From NCBI GenBank assembly GCA_903932145.1, contig CAIZFE010000028.1, positions 62,001 to 126,000 of the forward strand: a stretch of 64,000 bases of DNA. Direction: 5' to 3'. Positions 56,589-64,000 of the stretch are shown here, piece after piece. The notes beneath the pieces were generated by a model. That model made no database searches. It was not told where the DNA came from and saw only the letters and a list, made by a program, of their open reading frames with translations. Both the position numbers and the translations under genes were made by a program. This stretch comes from an uncultured Rhodopila sp. Lineage in GTDB: Bacteria > Pseudomonadota > Alphaproteobacteria > Acetobacterales > Acetobacteraceae. Every line of letters starts with the position of its first letter. The first letter of the stretch is position 1.

Positions 56589-56613
56589 ACCGCCCGCCCG
56601 TTGAAAGCGACAC

Positions 56614-57564
56614 ATGGGTCTTCCGGCCGAGTTTTCCTTGATTGCGCGCCATTTCAAGCCGTTGGCGGGGCCCGGTTCGCTGGACCTGCGAGACGACGCG
56701 GCGCTGCTGGACCCTCCGGCCGGACGCCAATTGGTGCTGACCGCCGATGCAATGGTGGCGGGCGTGCATTTCCTGCCCGACGACCCGCCCGACCTGATCG
56801 GGCGCAAGCTGCTGCGGGTGAACCTCTCGGACCTCGCCGCCAAGGGCGCGGTGCCACTCAGCTACCTGATGACCGTCTCCACCCCGAAGGACACGCCGGA
56901 CGCCTGGTTCGCCGGGTTTGCCGCCGGGTTGGCGCAGGACCAGGCAACCTACGGCGTGACGCTGTTGGGAGGCGACACGACCTCCACACCCGGCCCGATC
57001 TCGCTGTCCCTGACCATCATCGGCCACGTCGCCCCGGGGGCCGCGGTGCATCGGTTCGGGGCGCGGGCGGGCGACGACATCTGGGTGACCGGCACGATCG
57101 GCGACGGCGCCCTGGGTTTGGCGGTGGCGCTGGGGCGTTTGTCCGACCCGACCGGATTCCTGCTGAACCGCTACCGCCTCCCGCAACCGCGCGTCGGATT
57201 GCAACTGGCCGGCATCGCCACCGCCGGCATGGATGTGTCGGACGGGCTGGTGCAGGACCTCGGGCATCTCTGCCGAGCGAGCGGGCTGGCGGCGGAGATT
57301 GAGGTGGAGGCGGTGCCGCTGTCGGATGCCGCGCGTCAGGCCGGCCCTGACTGGCTGACCACCTGCCTGACCGGCGGTGACGATTACGAGCTGCTGCTGG
57401 GGGTTCCTCCCGATCGCGCCGCCGCCCTGCAACAAGCCGCGTCCCGCATCGGCGTCGCCGTCACCCGGGTCGGACACTTCCATTCCGGACCGCCAGAGGT
57501 CATGCTGCGTCAAGCCAGCGGAGAATCCCTTGCTCTGACAAAGGGAGGCTGGAGCCACTTTTAG
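56614..57564 (+). CDS. thiL: Thiamine-monophosphate kinase
   Basis: A 316-residue cytoplasmic enzyme that phosphorylates thiamine monophosphate to the active diphosphate using ATP, the last step of thiamine cofactor synthesis. The metal- and nucleotide-binding blocks are LDLRDDAALLDPP, LLRVNLSDLAAKGAVPLS, LLGGDTTSTPGPI and GMDVSDGLVQDL, in the usual order. It starts 25 bases after the binding-protein stop and ends 16 bases before an MFS gene on the same strand. The ThDP enzyme at 15576 is a potential consumer, though any ThDP enzyme in the cell would be. Confidence 0.94.
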   Translation: MGLPAEFSLIARHFKPLAGPGSLDLRDDAALLDPPAGRQLVLTADAMVAGVHFLPDDPPDLIGRKLLRVNLSDLAAKGAVPLSYLMTVSTPKDTPDAWFAGFAAGLAQDQATYGVTLLGGDTTSTPGPISLSLTIIGHVAPGAAVHRFGARAGDDIWVTGTIGDGALGLAVALGRLSDPTGFLLNRYRLPQPRVGLQLAGIATAGMDVSDGLVQDLGHLCRASGLAAEIEVEAVPLSDAARQAGPDWLTTCLTGGDDYELLLGVPPDRAAALQQAASRIGVAVTRVGHFHSGPPEVMLRQASGESLALTKGGWSHF

Positions 57565-57580
57565 CTGGACGCCCGAGAGA

Positions 57581-58750
57581 ATGAACAAGAATGTATGGCT
57601 GCTGTTTGCCTGTCAGGCGTTGATGAACGCCGTGATGTCAGGCCAGACGGTCATGGCCTCGTTGGTCGGCTACAACCTGTCCGGCACGGCGTTGAACACG
57701 CTGCCGATGGCGATCCAGATGGTCTCCGTCATGTGCGCCTCACTGCTCGCCGGTTACGTCTTTCCTCGATTCGGCCGGCGCGGCGGGTTTTGGCTGGGCT
57801 GCGCGCTGATGATGGCTGGCAGCCTGACCTTCGCCACCGGCATCTACACCTCGAATTTCCCCCTGTATTGTTGCGGCGCCATTCCGGCCGGACTGGGGTT
57901 CGGCATTTCCCAGCATCTGCGCTTCGCCGCCGCCGAGGTAGCCGACCCGCACGCCAAGGCCAGGGCGATCTCTCTGGTAATGGCCGGCGGCGTGCTGGCG
58001 GCCATCGTCGGGCCGGAGATGGTGAAGCGCACCAACGACCTGATCCCGCACTACATTTTCCTGGCGACCTATCTGTATCTTCCGACGCTGCCGATTGTCT
58101 GCGCGATCCTGTTGAGTTTCGTGCAAGTACCTCCCGCCCAGAAGAAAACCGGCATCCCCGTCCCTTTTCGCGTCATTATTGCTCGGCGTAACTTTGTTAC
58201 GGCGGTGGTGGCCTCGCTGGTCGGCTACGGCTCGATGAACCTGATCATGGCGTCCACGCCGTTGCAGATGATGATGTGCGGCTTCGGAGTCGCCGCCAGC
58301 GCCGACGTGATCCGGGCCCATTCGCTGGCGATGTTTTCGCCGGGGTTCGTGACCGGGCGGCTGGTCCAGAAGTTCGGCGTGCATCAGATCATCCTGGTTG
58401 GCGGCCTGCTGACCCTGACCTGCGTGGCGGTGAACGTGTTCCAGCCGCCGTTGTTCACGACATTCCTGGTGGCGCTGGCGCTGCTGGGGATCGGCTGGAA
58501 CTTCATGTTTGTCGGCGGCACGACGCTGCTGACCACGGCGTATGCGCCCGAGGAGCGCGTGCGGGTGCAATCGACCCACGACTTCATTGTGTTCGGCAGC
58601 GTGGCGATGACGGCACTGACCTCCGGCGCGGTGCAGGCGACCCAAGGGTGGGAGGTGCTGAACCTGACCGTGGTGCCGCCGGTGCTGATCGCACTGATGG
58701 TCGTCGGCTGGCACTGGATGGCCCGCCGTGCGCAGGCGGCCGTCGCGTGA
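57581..58750 (+). CDS. Major facilitator superfamily transporter
   Basis: A 389-residue, about 12-span membrane protein. N terminus MNKNVWLLFACQALMNAVMS; the helix-2/3 loop FPRFGRRGGFWLGCALMMAG is motif A, and YCCGAIPAGLGFGISQHLRF follows. It resembles MFS proteins of unknown substrate found beside small-molecule biosynthesis genes. Its stop overlaps a short downstream gene starting with GTG (GTGA), which suggests co-translation. ATG 57581 lies 16 bases after thiL. Confidence 0.87.
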   Translation: MNKNVWLLFACQALMNAVMSGQTVMASLVGYNLSGTALNTLPMAIQMVSVMCASLLAGYVFPRFGRRGGFWLGCALMMAGSLTFATGIYTSNFPLYCCGAIPAGLGFGISQHLRFAAAEVADPHAKARAISLVMAGGVLAAIVGPEMVKRTNDLIPHYIFLATYLYLPTLPIVCAILLSFVQVPPAQKKTGIPVPFRVIIARRNFVTAVVASLVGYGSMNLIMASTPLQMMMCGFGVAASADVIRAHSLAMFSPGFVTGRLVQKFGVHQIILVGGLLTLTCVAVNVFQPPLFTTFLVALALLGIGWNFMFVGGTTLLTTAYAPEERVRVQSTHDFIVFGSVAMTALTSGAVQATQGWEVLNLTVVPPVLIALMVVGWHWMARRAQAAVA

Positions 58751-58998
58751 CGGCGATGCAGACGGAGCGGACGCCTACCGGAATGAAACTGCTGATGGTC
58801 CTGGCTGTGGTGGTTGGCGTTGGATTGGCCGCCAGGACGATCGATCAGTCTCCAACGTTTCAGGCGTGCATGCATGAGCGTAAGCACGACGACGCTTATC
58901 GCACGATGTATGAGGGCGGTTGGATCGCCAGCCGCTGGACCCGGCTGTTTTTGCAGGCGGACTGTGTGAAGGCCACGTTAACACTACCTGGCCGATAA
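58747..58998 (+). CDS. Small membrane-associated protein, uncharacterised (83 residues)
   Basis: The GTG at 58747 overlaps the MFS stop by 4 bases; an in-frame ATG at 58756 would give 80 residues. The N-terminal stretch GMKLLMVLAVVVGVGLAART is a signal-anchor, then a soluble 55-residue tail with two cysteines (ACMHERKHDDAYRTMYEGGW and ADCVKATL). No family recognised. Translational coupling with the transporter is the main evidence that it is real. Confidence 0.55.
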   Translation: MTAMQTERTPTGMKLLMVLAVVVGVGLAARTIDQSPTFQACMHERKHDDAYRTMYEGGWIASRWTRLFLQADCVKATLTLPGR

Positions 58999-59017
58999 AG
59001 GACCTTCGTCATGTCCC

Positions 59018-59061
59018 CGGGCGACTGACAAGACAAGCCGCGGATGGCTTGCGCTCGCCCG
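59018..59061. terminator. Nested hairpins between convergent small genes
   Basis: An outer pair CGGGCG/CGCCCG (59018-59023 with 59056-59061) and an inner pair CAAGCC/GGCTTG (59034-59039 with 59046-59051) can form between the convergent stops at 58998 and 59075. Weak but plausible terminator. Confidence 0.4.
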
Positions 59062-59074
59062 ATCAGGCTATAGA

Positions 59075-59266
59075 TCAGTATGGCGTACGAACCACTGTCG
59101 TCGTGGTCGTCCCCGGTGCTGCATAGGTTGTGGCTGGCGGCGGGGCGACATAAGTCGTGGTAGGCGCTGGGGTCACGTAGGTGGTCGTTGAGCGAGGGGG
59201 AGCCTGCACAGTGGTGCATCCGGTAACGGCCAAAAAGACAAACGGAAGCAAAAGGGCGTAGCGCAT
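59075..59266 (-). CDS. Small lipoprotein with threonine-tyrosine-valine repeats
   Basis: A 63-residue predicted lipoprotein. The signal sequence MRYALLLPFVFLAVTG ends at lipobox VTGC, so C17 would be lipidated. The mature part is a low-complexity repeat of TTTYV(T/A)P(A/P)(P/A) units, ending TTTTTVVRTPY. Such proline/threonine tails are common in outer-membrane or peptidoglycan-contacting small lipoproteins. No function can be assigned. It is convergent with the 83-residue gene. Confidence 0.65.
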   Translation of the reverse strand: MRYALLLPFVFLAVTGCTTVQAPPRSTTTYVTPAPTTTYVAPPPATTYAAPGTTTTTVVRTPY

Positions 59267-59453
59267 GGATCAATTATTTCTATAATCGACGCCTCGTCCA
59301 GTTGCTTCCTCCCATGTCTGATCGGTAGGTTCTGAGTATACTCAGAACCTTTCCGGGGCAGTGGCCAACCCGTTCTGATTGGGGATGGAGTTCCACGCTG
59401 GGATCCGTACCGGCGATTTACGCGAGTCCGACCTGAGTAGCCCGACGGCACCT

Positions 59454-60551
59454 TTACGCCAGAATGAGGGACATCTGCCGCGAAGCAGGTTCAATCGCGT
59501 TATCAAAGTTGGAAAGCGTAACCCCGAGCAGGCGCACACCGCGCGGTGGCGGGAACAGCGGTCGCAGCAAATCCAAACTGATCTGCTCGATAGTCACCTG
59601 CTCAGCGATAGGAGTGGCACAAGATCGGCTTCGGGTGATCTGATGGAAATCGTCGTATTTGACCTTGATCGTCACCGTCCGTGCCACCAGTTCCGCCCGG
59701 CTGTACGTTATCCAGAGTTTGGAAACCAAGGGTGCCAGTGCTGGCAAGATCTCGTTCCATGCCAGCAGATCGCGCTGGAACGTCGTCTCGACGCCAAAGG
59801 ACTTACGCTGGCGGTCGGCAACCACTGGGCGGTCGTCCTCCCCCCGTGCCGCCGCAAAGTAATAATCGCCTGCCTTACCGAAATGGGCTGTCAGGAAGGC
59901 CCGCGTCTGCTGGCGAAGGTCGCCGCCGGTGTGGATACCGAATTCGTTCATCCTGGCCGCGGTTGCCGGGCCGATGCCGTGGAACTTGCTCACCGGCAGG
60001 GTTTCCACGAAGGCCGCACCCATCCGCGGCGTAATCACGAATAACCCGTCTGGCTTGCGATGATCGGAGGCCAACTTGGCGAGGAACTTGTTGTAGGACA
60101 CGCCAGCCGAAGCTGTCAGTCCGGTTTCCTCGCGGATGCGGTCTTTGATTTCCCTGGCGATGGCTGTCGCCGATCCTCGGTCCAGCAGGGGCTCCGTGAC
60201 GTCCAGGTGAGCCTCGTCCAGCGACAACGGCTGGATGAGGGGCGTGTAGCAGGCGAAGATGGCCTGAATCTGTTGCGACACCGCCCTGTAAACGTCAAAG
60301 CGCGGCGGCACGAAAATCAGTTCCGGGCATTTCCGCCGAGCGGTGACCGACGCCATCGCCGAATGGACACCGAATTTGCGGGCCTCGTAGCTCGCGGCGG
60401 CAACCACCCCGCGCTCGCGGGCGCTTCCAACTGCGACCGGCAATCCCCGGAGAGCCGGATTGTCACGCTGTTCCACGGACGCGAAGAAAGCGTCCATGTC
60501 GATATGGATGATGCGGCGCGTGCGTGGTGCCGGGTCAGACTCGGATTGCAT
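59454..60551 (-). CDS. dinB: DNA polymerase IV (Y-family translesion polymerase)
   Basis: A 365-residue error-prone polymerase that copies past damaged bases. The N-terminal catalytic block is IIHIDMDAFFASVEQRDNPA (metal Asp and steric-gate Phe), followed by VGSARERGVVAAASYEARKF and the second catalytic block LSLDEAHLDVT. The latter usually reads DEAYLD; the His replacing Tyr is next to the two acids. A C-terminal ASRQMSLILA could serve as a weak sliding-clamp motif. Start chosen at ATG 60551; the frame runs to 60617 without better support. No lexA or imuB gene is adjacent. Confidence 0.93.
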   Translation of the reverse strand: MQSESDPAPRTRRIIHIDMDAFFASVEQRDNPALRGLPVAVGSARERGVVAAASYEARKFGVHSAMASVTARRKCPELIFVPPRFDVYRAVSQQIQAIFACYTPLIQPLSLDEAHLDVTEPLLDRGSATAIAREIKDRIREETGLTASAGVSYNKFLAKLASDHRKPDGLFVITPRMGAAFVETLPVSKFHGIGPATAARMNEFGIHTGGDLRQQTRAFLTAHFGKAGDYYFAAARGEDDRPVVADRQRKSFGVETTFQRDLLAWNEILPALAPLVSKLWITYSRAELVARTVTIKVKYDDFHQITRSRSCATPIAEQVTIEQISLDLLRPLFPPPRGVRLLGVTLSNFDNAIEPASRQMSLILA

Positions 60552-61293
60552 AATAACCAGATGATAACACAGCGCGGATGCCATCACGCAGGCCGATCGG
60601 GCGAGGGCGAAACTCAACGCGCCGAGCGCCAGGAAGCCGACACGATTTCGGGCGTTAAGGGGGCGACAACGTGGCGCCTAACCGGTGACCCGGCTCCATC
60701 GGACTCCTTCCCAGGCGCAGCCCTCTACGTCGGCGCATATGAGCTGCGAGCCGAGAGTCCAGTTCAGCCGGGACACGGCACCACAGCATCGTGGACAGGA
60801 GTTCGTCGGCGACACCGAGTCTCTCGCCGCTCTGATCCCGGTCATGATCGCGGGCATTCCTTCCGATTCAGTCATACCACCAAGCCTGACATATCAGCCT
60901 CCGTCGTCGCGCTAACGTTGCCAGGGGGCGCGATCGGCGTGAACACACAGTCGGCGGCCTCACTCTGTTTTGATTTGAGAATGGTTCTGTGTGTCTGCCT
61001 GGGGTTTCGGATGGCCAACCGTTTGGAAGCTGAGGGTGGTGTTTCCTTGCTACCCCACAGCCTTGGCCTTGATCGGATCTTCTGGCGACGCCCGCCCTTC
61101 GCAGAAGGCCGACGCACGTTACGGATCGGTGCTGGTGGGCGTTTGTATTTTGCAAATCCTTGCTGCGAATTTCGACATGCCACGCTGTCACTCAGTTTCG
61201 CCTCAAACGCGTCCATCGATCTTAAAGTCACAACGAATCTCATTGCACTGACGGACGGGGACTCGGCAGAATGATCGGCGGTCCCGCACAGAG
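60552..61293. other. Long intergenic region between dinB and the acetyltransferase
   Basis: About 740 bases with no supported gene, though frames of over 100 codons occur on both strands. None shows a family motif, start signal or steady codon bias. It may contain decayed coding sequence; the dinB promoter and any SOS operator should lie near 60560-60620, but no clear GTTC-N7-GTTC LexA box was found by eye. Confidence 0.4.
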
Positions 61294-61806
61294 GTGGAGA
61301 TGCTGCACGTTATCCGTGAAGACGCCCGCCAGCCCGAAATCGCAGAGCTGATCGAGTACTCTGACGCCTACTCGGCCTCGCGGTATCCCGAGGAGTGTCG
61401 TTATCCGGTTGATGTAACCTTTTTGGCACGACCCGAGGTCCGCTTTTTCGTCGCCCGCTGCGATGGGGTCGCGGTCGGCTGCGGCGCCGCCGTGCTCGGC
61501 GCGGATCACACGGCGGAACTGAAGCGAATTATCGTGCGTCCGGATGCACGCGGAAAAGGTGCGGGGTTCAACTTATTGAATGCGATAGAGGCAGCCGTCG
61601 CGCACGAGCGTATCCGCACGGTGTTGCTGGAGACTGGCCCCCAAAGTCAGGAAGCGTTGGGCCTCTACCGGCGATGTGGCTATCGTGAACGAGGACCGTA
61701 TGGTTCCTACCAAACGAGCCCGCATAGCGTTTTTATGGAGAAAAGACTTGCGCGGCCGGAAGAGCCAACGGCCGGCCACCTGCATCAGGTGACTTTCGCC
61801 GACTGA
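61294..61806 (+). CDS. GNAT-family N-acetyltransferase
   Basis: A 170-residue enzyme of the GNAT fold that transfers an acetyl group from acetyl-CoA to an amine. The acetyl-CoA loop is IIVRPDARGKGAGFNLLNAI, followed by the hallmark TVLLETGPQSQEALGLYRRC and GYRERGPYGSY near the C terminus. The start may be GTG 61294 or ATG 61300, both in frame (MEMLHVIRED). Substrate unknown. It ends 15 bases before the convergent TPR gene's stop. Confidence 0.87.
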   Translation: MEMLHVIREDARQPEIAELIEYSDAYSASRYPEECRYPVDVTFLARPEVRFFVARCDGVAVGCGAAVLGADHTAELKRIIVRPDARGKGAGFNLLNAIEAAVAHERIRTVLLETGPQSQEALGLYRRCGYRERGPYGSYQTSPHSVFMEKRLARPEEPTAGHLHQVTFAD

Positions 61807-61821
61807 CCGCCATTCCCCTTT

Positions 61822-63339
61822 TTACTCGCTGCACCGTTCCGCTTCCACACCCGACGGTGTTCGCGACCTTGAAGATGCCGTCTCTTCACGGAGCGCCCGC
61901 CCCACCCGATCGATCACCCCAGCCCAATCGCCTCGGGTGGTTTGCCGGAACTGCCGCATGGTCGGATACCATGGCGTGTCGTCACGGTCCCGCAGCCACC
62001 GCCAGCACGAGTCAAACCGGTTCAGCATCCACACCGGTTTGCCCAGAGCACCCGCCAGATGCGCCACCGCCGTATCCACCGAAATCACCAGATCCAACCC
62101 CGCGATCAGCGCCGCCGTGTCCGACCAATTGCTCAACTGGCTGGACACATCATGCAGCACACCCGGCAGCGCCTGCATCTGCGCCGCGGGCGGCCCAAGC
62201 TGTAATGACACGAAATGACAGCCTGGTACGCGGAACAGCGGCGCCATATCGGCCAGCGCCATCGACCGTCGCCTATCGATCGCCACCGCATGCGGCTGCG
62301 CGGCGCGGGATTTCCCGGCCCAGACCACGCCCACCTTCAGCCCGGGCAGATTGGCCAGAAAATACGCCCACTTCCACGGATCGGCGCGCAGATACGGAAC
62401 CCGAGCAGGGATCGTCGCCAAGGTGGTCCCGAACGCGAATGGCAGACTGAGCAGCGGACAATGGTAATCGAACGCGGGGAGAACATCGTCTTCCTCGGTC
62501 AGGATTTCAGCGATCCCGTCCAGGGTTGCCATCACCCGGCGCAACGCTTTCGGCACCACCAGGATGACGCGCCCTCCGGCGGTGGCGACCATCGGTGCGT
62601 AGCGGCAGAATTGCAGCGTGTCGCCAAACCCTTGTTCGGCATATAGCAGCACGGTCTCGCCGTTCAGCTTCTGGCCGGTCCAGCGCGGCTGGGGTAGCGC
62701 CGGAGCGGGACCGCCCATCGCCTCGACCTCCCACCGGGATTCGTAAGCGCGCCAGCCTTCCTCCATCTGCCCCATCGTCAGCAGCGCCAGAGCCAGATTG
62801 GCGCGCGCTTCGGAGCTATGCGGCTGGGTCGCCAACGCCTCGCGACAGGCGCGTTCAGCCTCCTCCGGCCGCCCCTGCTCCATCAGCGCCAGCGCCAGAT
62901 TACTGTTCGCCCGCGCCGGGTCGGCACCCAGCACCAAAGCGCGGCGAAACAGCCCCTCGGCTTCCTCGACATGGTTAAAGATCTGCCGCGTCGAACCGAG
63001 GTTCAGCGTCGCATTCGCGTGGTCCGACCGCAGCCGCACCGCCGCTCGGAAACAATTCTGCGCCTCGGCGATATGGCCATTGGTGTAATGCACCATGCCG
63101 AGATTGTTCTGCGCATCGGCACTGTCCGGGTCCAGGCGCAACGCCTCGCGCTGGCATGTCAGCGCTTCATCCGGCCGGCCCTGAGCCAGGACCGTCAGGC
63201 CCAGATTCATCCAGGCCTCCTTCAATCCCGGATCGAGCGCGACCGCCCGTTGATAAAAAGGTTCCGCCTCCGCCAGCCGGTTATGGCGGTGGAGGTGGAA
63301 CCCTTGGTTGTGTTCGGTCTGCGCTGCGATGGTGTTCAT
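61822..63339 (-). CDS. TPR-repeat protein with glycosyltransferase-9-like C-terminal domain
   Basis: A 505-residue protein. Residues about 5-215 are tetratricopeptide repeats (QGFHLHRHNRLAEAEPFYQR, ALDPGLKEAWMNLGLTVLAQ), at least five units. The C-terminal half resembles a GT9/GT41-like domain: LLYAEQGFGDTLQFCRYAPM, VWAGKSRAAQPHAV, and the family's closing SVDTAVAHLAGALGKPVWML. This architecture is common in alphaproteobacteria and may glycosylate proteins or flagellin, or act as an LPS heptosyltransferase relative. Function is inferred from architecture only. Confidence 0.85.
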   Translation of the reverse strand: MNTIAAQTEHNQGFHLHRHNRLAEAEPFYQRAVALDPGLKEAWMNLGLTVLAQGRPDEALTCQREALRLDPDSADAQNNLGMVHYTNGHIAEAQNCFRAAVRLRSDHANATLNLGSTRQIFNHVEEAEGLFRRALVLGADPARANSNLALALMEQGRPEEAERACREALATQPHSSEARANLALALLTMGQMEEGWRAYESRWEVEAMGGPAPALPQPRWTGQKLNGETVLLYAEQGFGDTLQFCRYAPMVATAGGRVILVVPKALRRVMATLDGIAEILTEEDDVLPAFDYHCPLLSLPFAFGTTLATIPARVPYLRADPWKWAYFLANLPGLKVGVVWAGKSRAAQPHAVAIDRRRSMALADMAPLFRVPGCHFVSLQLGPPAAQMQALPGVLHDVSSQLSNWSDTAALIAGLDLVISVDTAVAHLAGALGKPVWMLNRFDSCWRWLRDRDDTPWYPTMRQFRQTTRGDWAGVIDRVGRALREETASSRSRTPSGVEAERCSE

Positions 63340-63360
63340 ACCGCCGCAGGTTGTGTGGCC

Positions 63361-64000
63361 TTAAATCCTAGACAAGACCTCCGCGTGGAATTTTTTCATG
63401 TCCGCGGCGGATTTCACCGCGTCACGCCCCTCGAAGTCAAAGTCGATCGCGGTGACGCCGATGTCCTTGACCCGGGCGATGTCGTCGATCGTATCAGCCA
63501 CGGTGCCGGTGAACAGCTTTCGAAGTCCATCCGTCGCCGCCGGAGCGGGTTGGCCGTGCCGCTTGACGCGATAGACGATGCCCATCGCGGCGGGATCGCG
63601 CCCGGCGGCCGCGGTCATGGCGCGCATCCTGGCGATGCCGGCGGTCAGGCGCGGCAGCGTGTCCAGCAGATGCGCGTTGTTGCTGCCAATCGGATACCAG
63701 GCGTCGCCGATGCGGGCGGCTCGGCGCATGGAGGGACCGGATTCTCCCCCAACCCAGATCGGCGGATACGGCTTCTGCACTGGCTTCGGATCGGTCAGCA
63801 ATCCGTCGATGTGTGTGTATTTGCCGTGGAAAACCGGCTTCTCGTTGGTCCAGATGGTGCGCATCGCGTCCATGTATTCATCGGTCACGGCGCCGCGTTC
63901 GGCGAACGGCGTGGTCCCAACGGCCTCCAGTTCCACCTGCAACCAGCCGGCACCGATGCCCACGGTCAGGCGGCCGCCCGACAGCACGTCGATCGTGGCC
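63361..64000 (-). CDS. Luciferase-like flavin-dependent oxidoreductase (LLM class), C-terminal part, gene cut by window end
   Basis: The last 213 or so residues of a TIM-barrel flavin/F420-dependent oxidoreductase; the start lies beyond 64000 and the frame is open to the edge. Recognisable blocks: VLSGGRLTVGIGAGWLQVEL, KPVQKPYPPIWVGGESGPSM and the closing IDDIARVKDIGVTAIDFDFE. Such enzymes oxidise alkanesulfonates, aromatics or F420-linked substrates; the particular one cannot be determined. It ends 21 bases from the start of the TPR gene, on the same strand, so it may precede it in one transcript. Confidence 0.88.
   Translation of the reverse strand, partial: ATIDVLSGGRLTVGIGAGWLQVELEAVGTTPFAERGAVTDEYMDAMRTIWTNEKPVFHGKYTHIDGLLTDPKPVQKPYPPIWVGGESGPSMRRAARIGDAWYPIGSNNAHLLDTLPRLTAGIARMRAMTAAAGRDPAAMGIVYRVKRHGQPAPAATDGLRKLFTGTVADTIDDIARVKDIGVTAIDFDFEGRDAVKSAADMKKFHAEVLSRI

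Noticed and set aside
60552..61293. ORFs of 100-plus codons in the dinB-GNAT gap
   Set aside because: They overlap on both strands, start without ribosome-binding sites and show no family motif.

Overview
The window reads as one stretch of a high-GC alphaproteobacterial chromosome. The sequence signs are a tatB-tatC-serS string, a BigR/YeeE sulfur locus, TfdA-like dioxygenases, an OtsA trehalose-phosphate synthase, MlaC and uniformly G/C-ending codons. The flavour is Rhodospirillales, perhaps Acetobacteraceae, but this is inferred from gene content only; no rRNA or marker tree is available. Nearly everything is accessory metabolism, transport and envelope biology. No tRNA, rRNA, CRISPR array, intact insertion sequence or prophage block was seen.

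Layout. 1-3.9 kb: chemoreceptor 3' end, then a minus-strand run phosphatase, tatB, tatC, serS, with no tatA next to it. 3.9-4.7 kb: a scar in which a truncated LysR gene and a truncated TRAP DctM gene run into each other. 4.8-9.7 kb: a hydrolase lacking the usual serine, a MetE-type catalytic-domain protein, a solo groEL, and an amidohydrolase. 9.7-15.2 kb: a sulfur block made of a BigR-like ArsR repressor with two YeeE/YedE halves (minus) and a sulfate ABC operon sbp-cysT-cysW-cysA (plus). 15.6-18.9 kb: an unusual operon of a Tat-signal ThDP enzyme, a c-type cytochrome and a 4,5-dihydroxyphthalate-decarboxylase-like binding protein. 19.2-30 kb: nitronate monooxygenase, Tim44-like protein, an MFS exporter, a hybrid histidine kinase, an orphan protein flanked by two copies of a palindromic repeat, and two overlapping tandem aminotransferases.

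30.35-33.08 kb holds the most interesting locus: a two-gene unit with a 4-base overlap. It encodes a TIR-ATPase fusion (TIR domain followed by a PtuA/OLD-like ABC ATPase) and a PtuB-like HNH endonuclease. It looks like a Septu-type anti-phage module with a TIR domain built into the ATPase. The TIR domain appears to lack the catalytic glutamate, and its coding region is visibly more AT-rich than its surroundings.

33-46 kb: NIPSNAP protein, two MFS transporters, an esterase, a Wzx-type flippase, a GT4 glycosyltransferase, an ABC exporter, an orphan NPPY methyltransferase, otsA and a small barrel protein. 46.2-50 kb: a binding protein divergent from three tandem TfdA/TauD-type dioxygenase paralogues. 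50-64 kb: MlaC-like protein, sulfotransferase, cytochrome P450, a polytopic membrane protein, a binding protein, thiL, MFS, two tiny envelope proteins, dinB, a GNAT enzyme, a TPR-glycosyltransferase and the 3' end of a luciferase-like oxidoreductase.

Convergent gene pairs are commonly separated by strong hairpins that probably terminate both sides. A dispersed palindromic repeat family with at least four copies (26.15, 27.55, 46.11 and 52.15 kb) sits in intergenic space.
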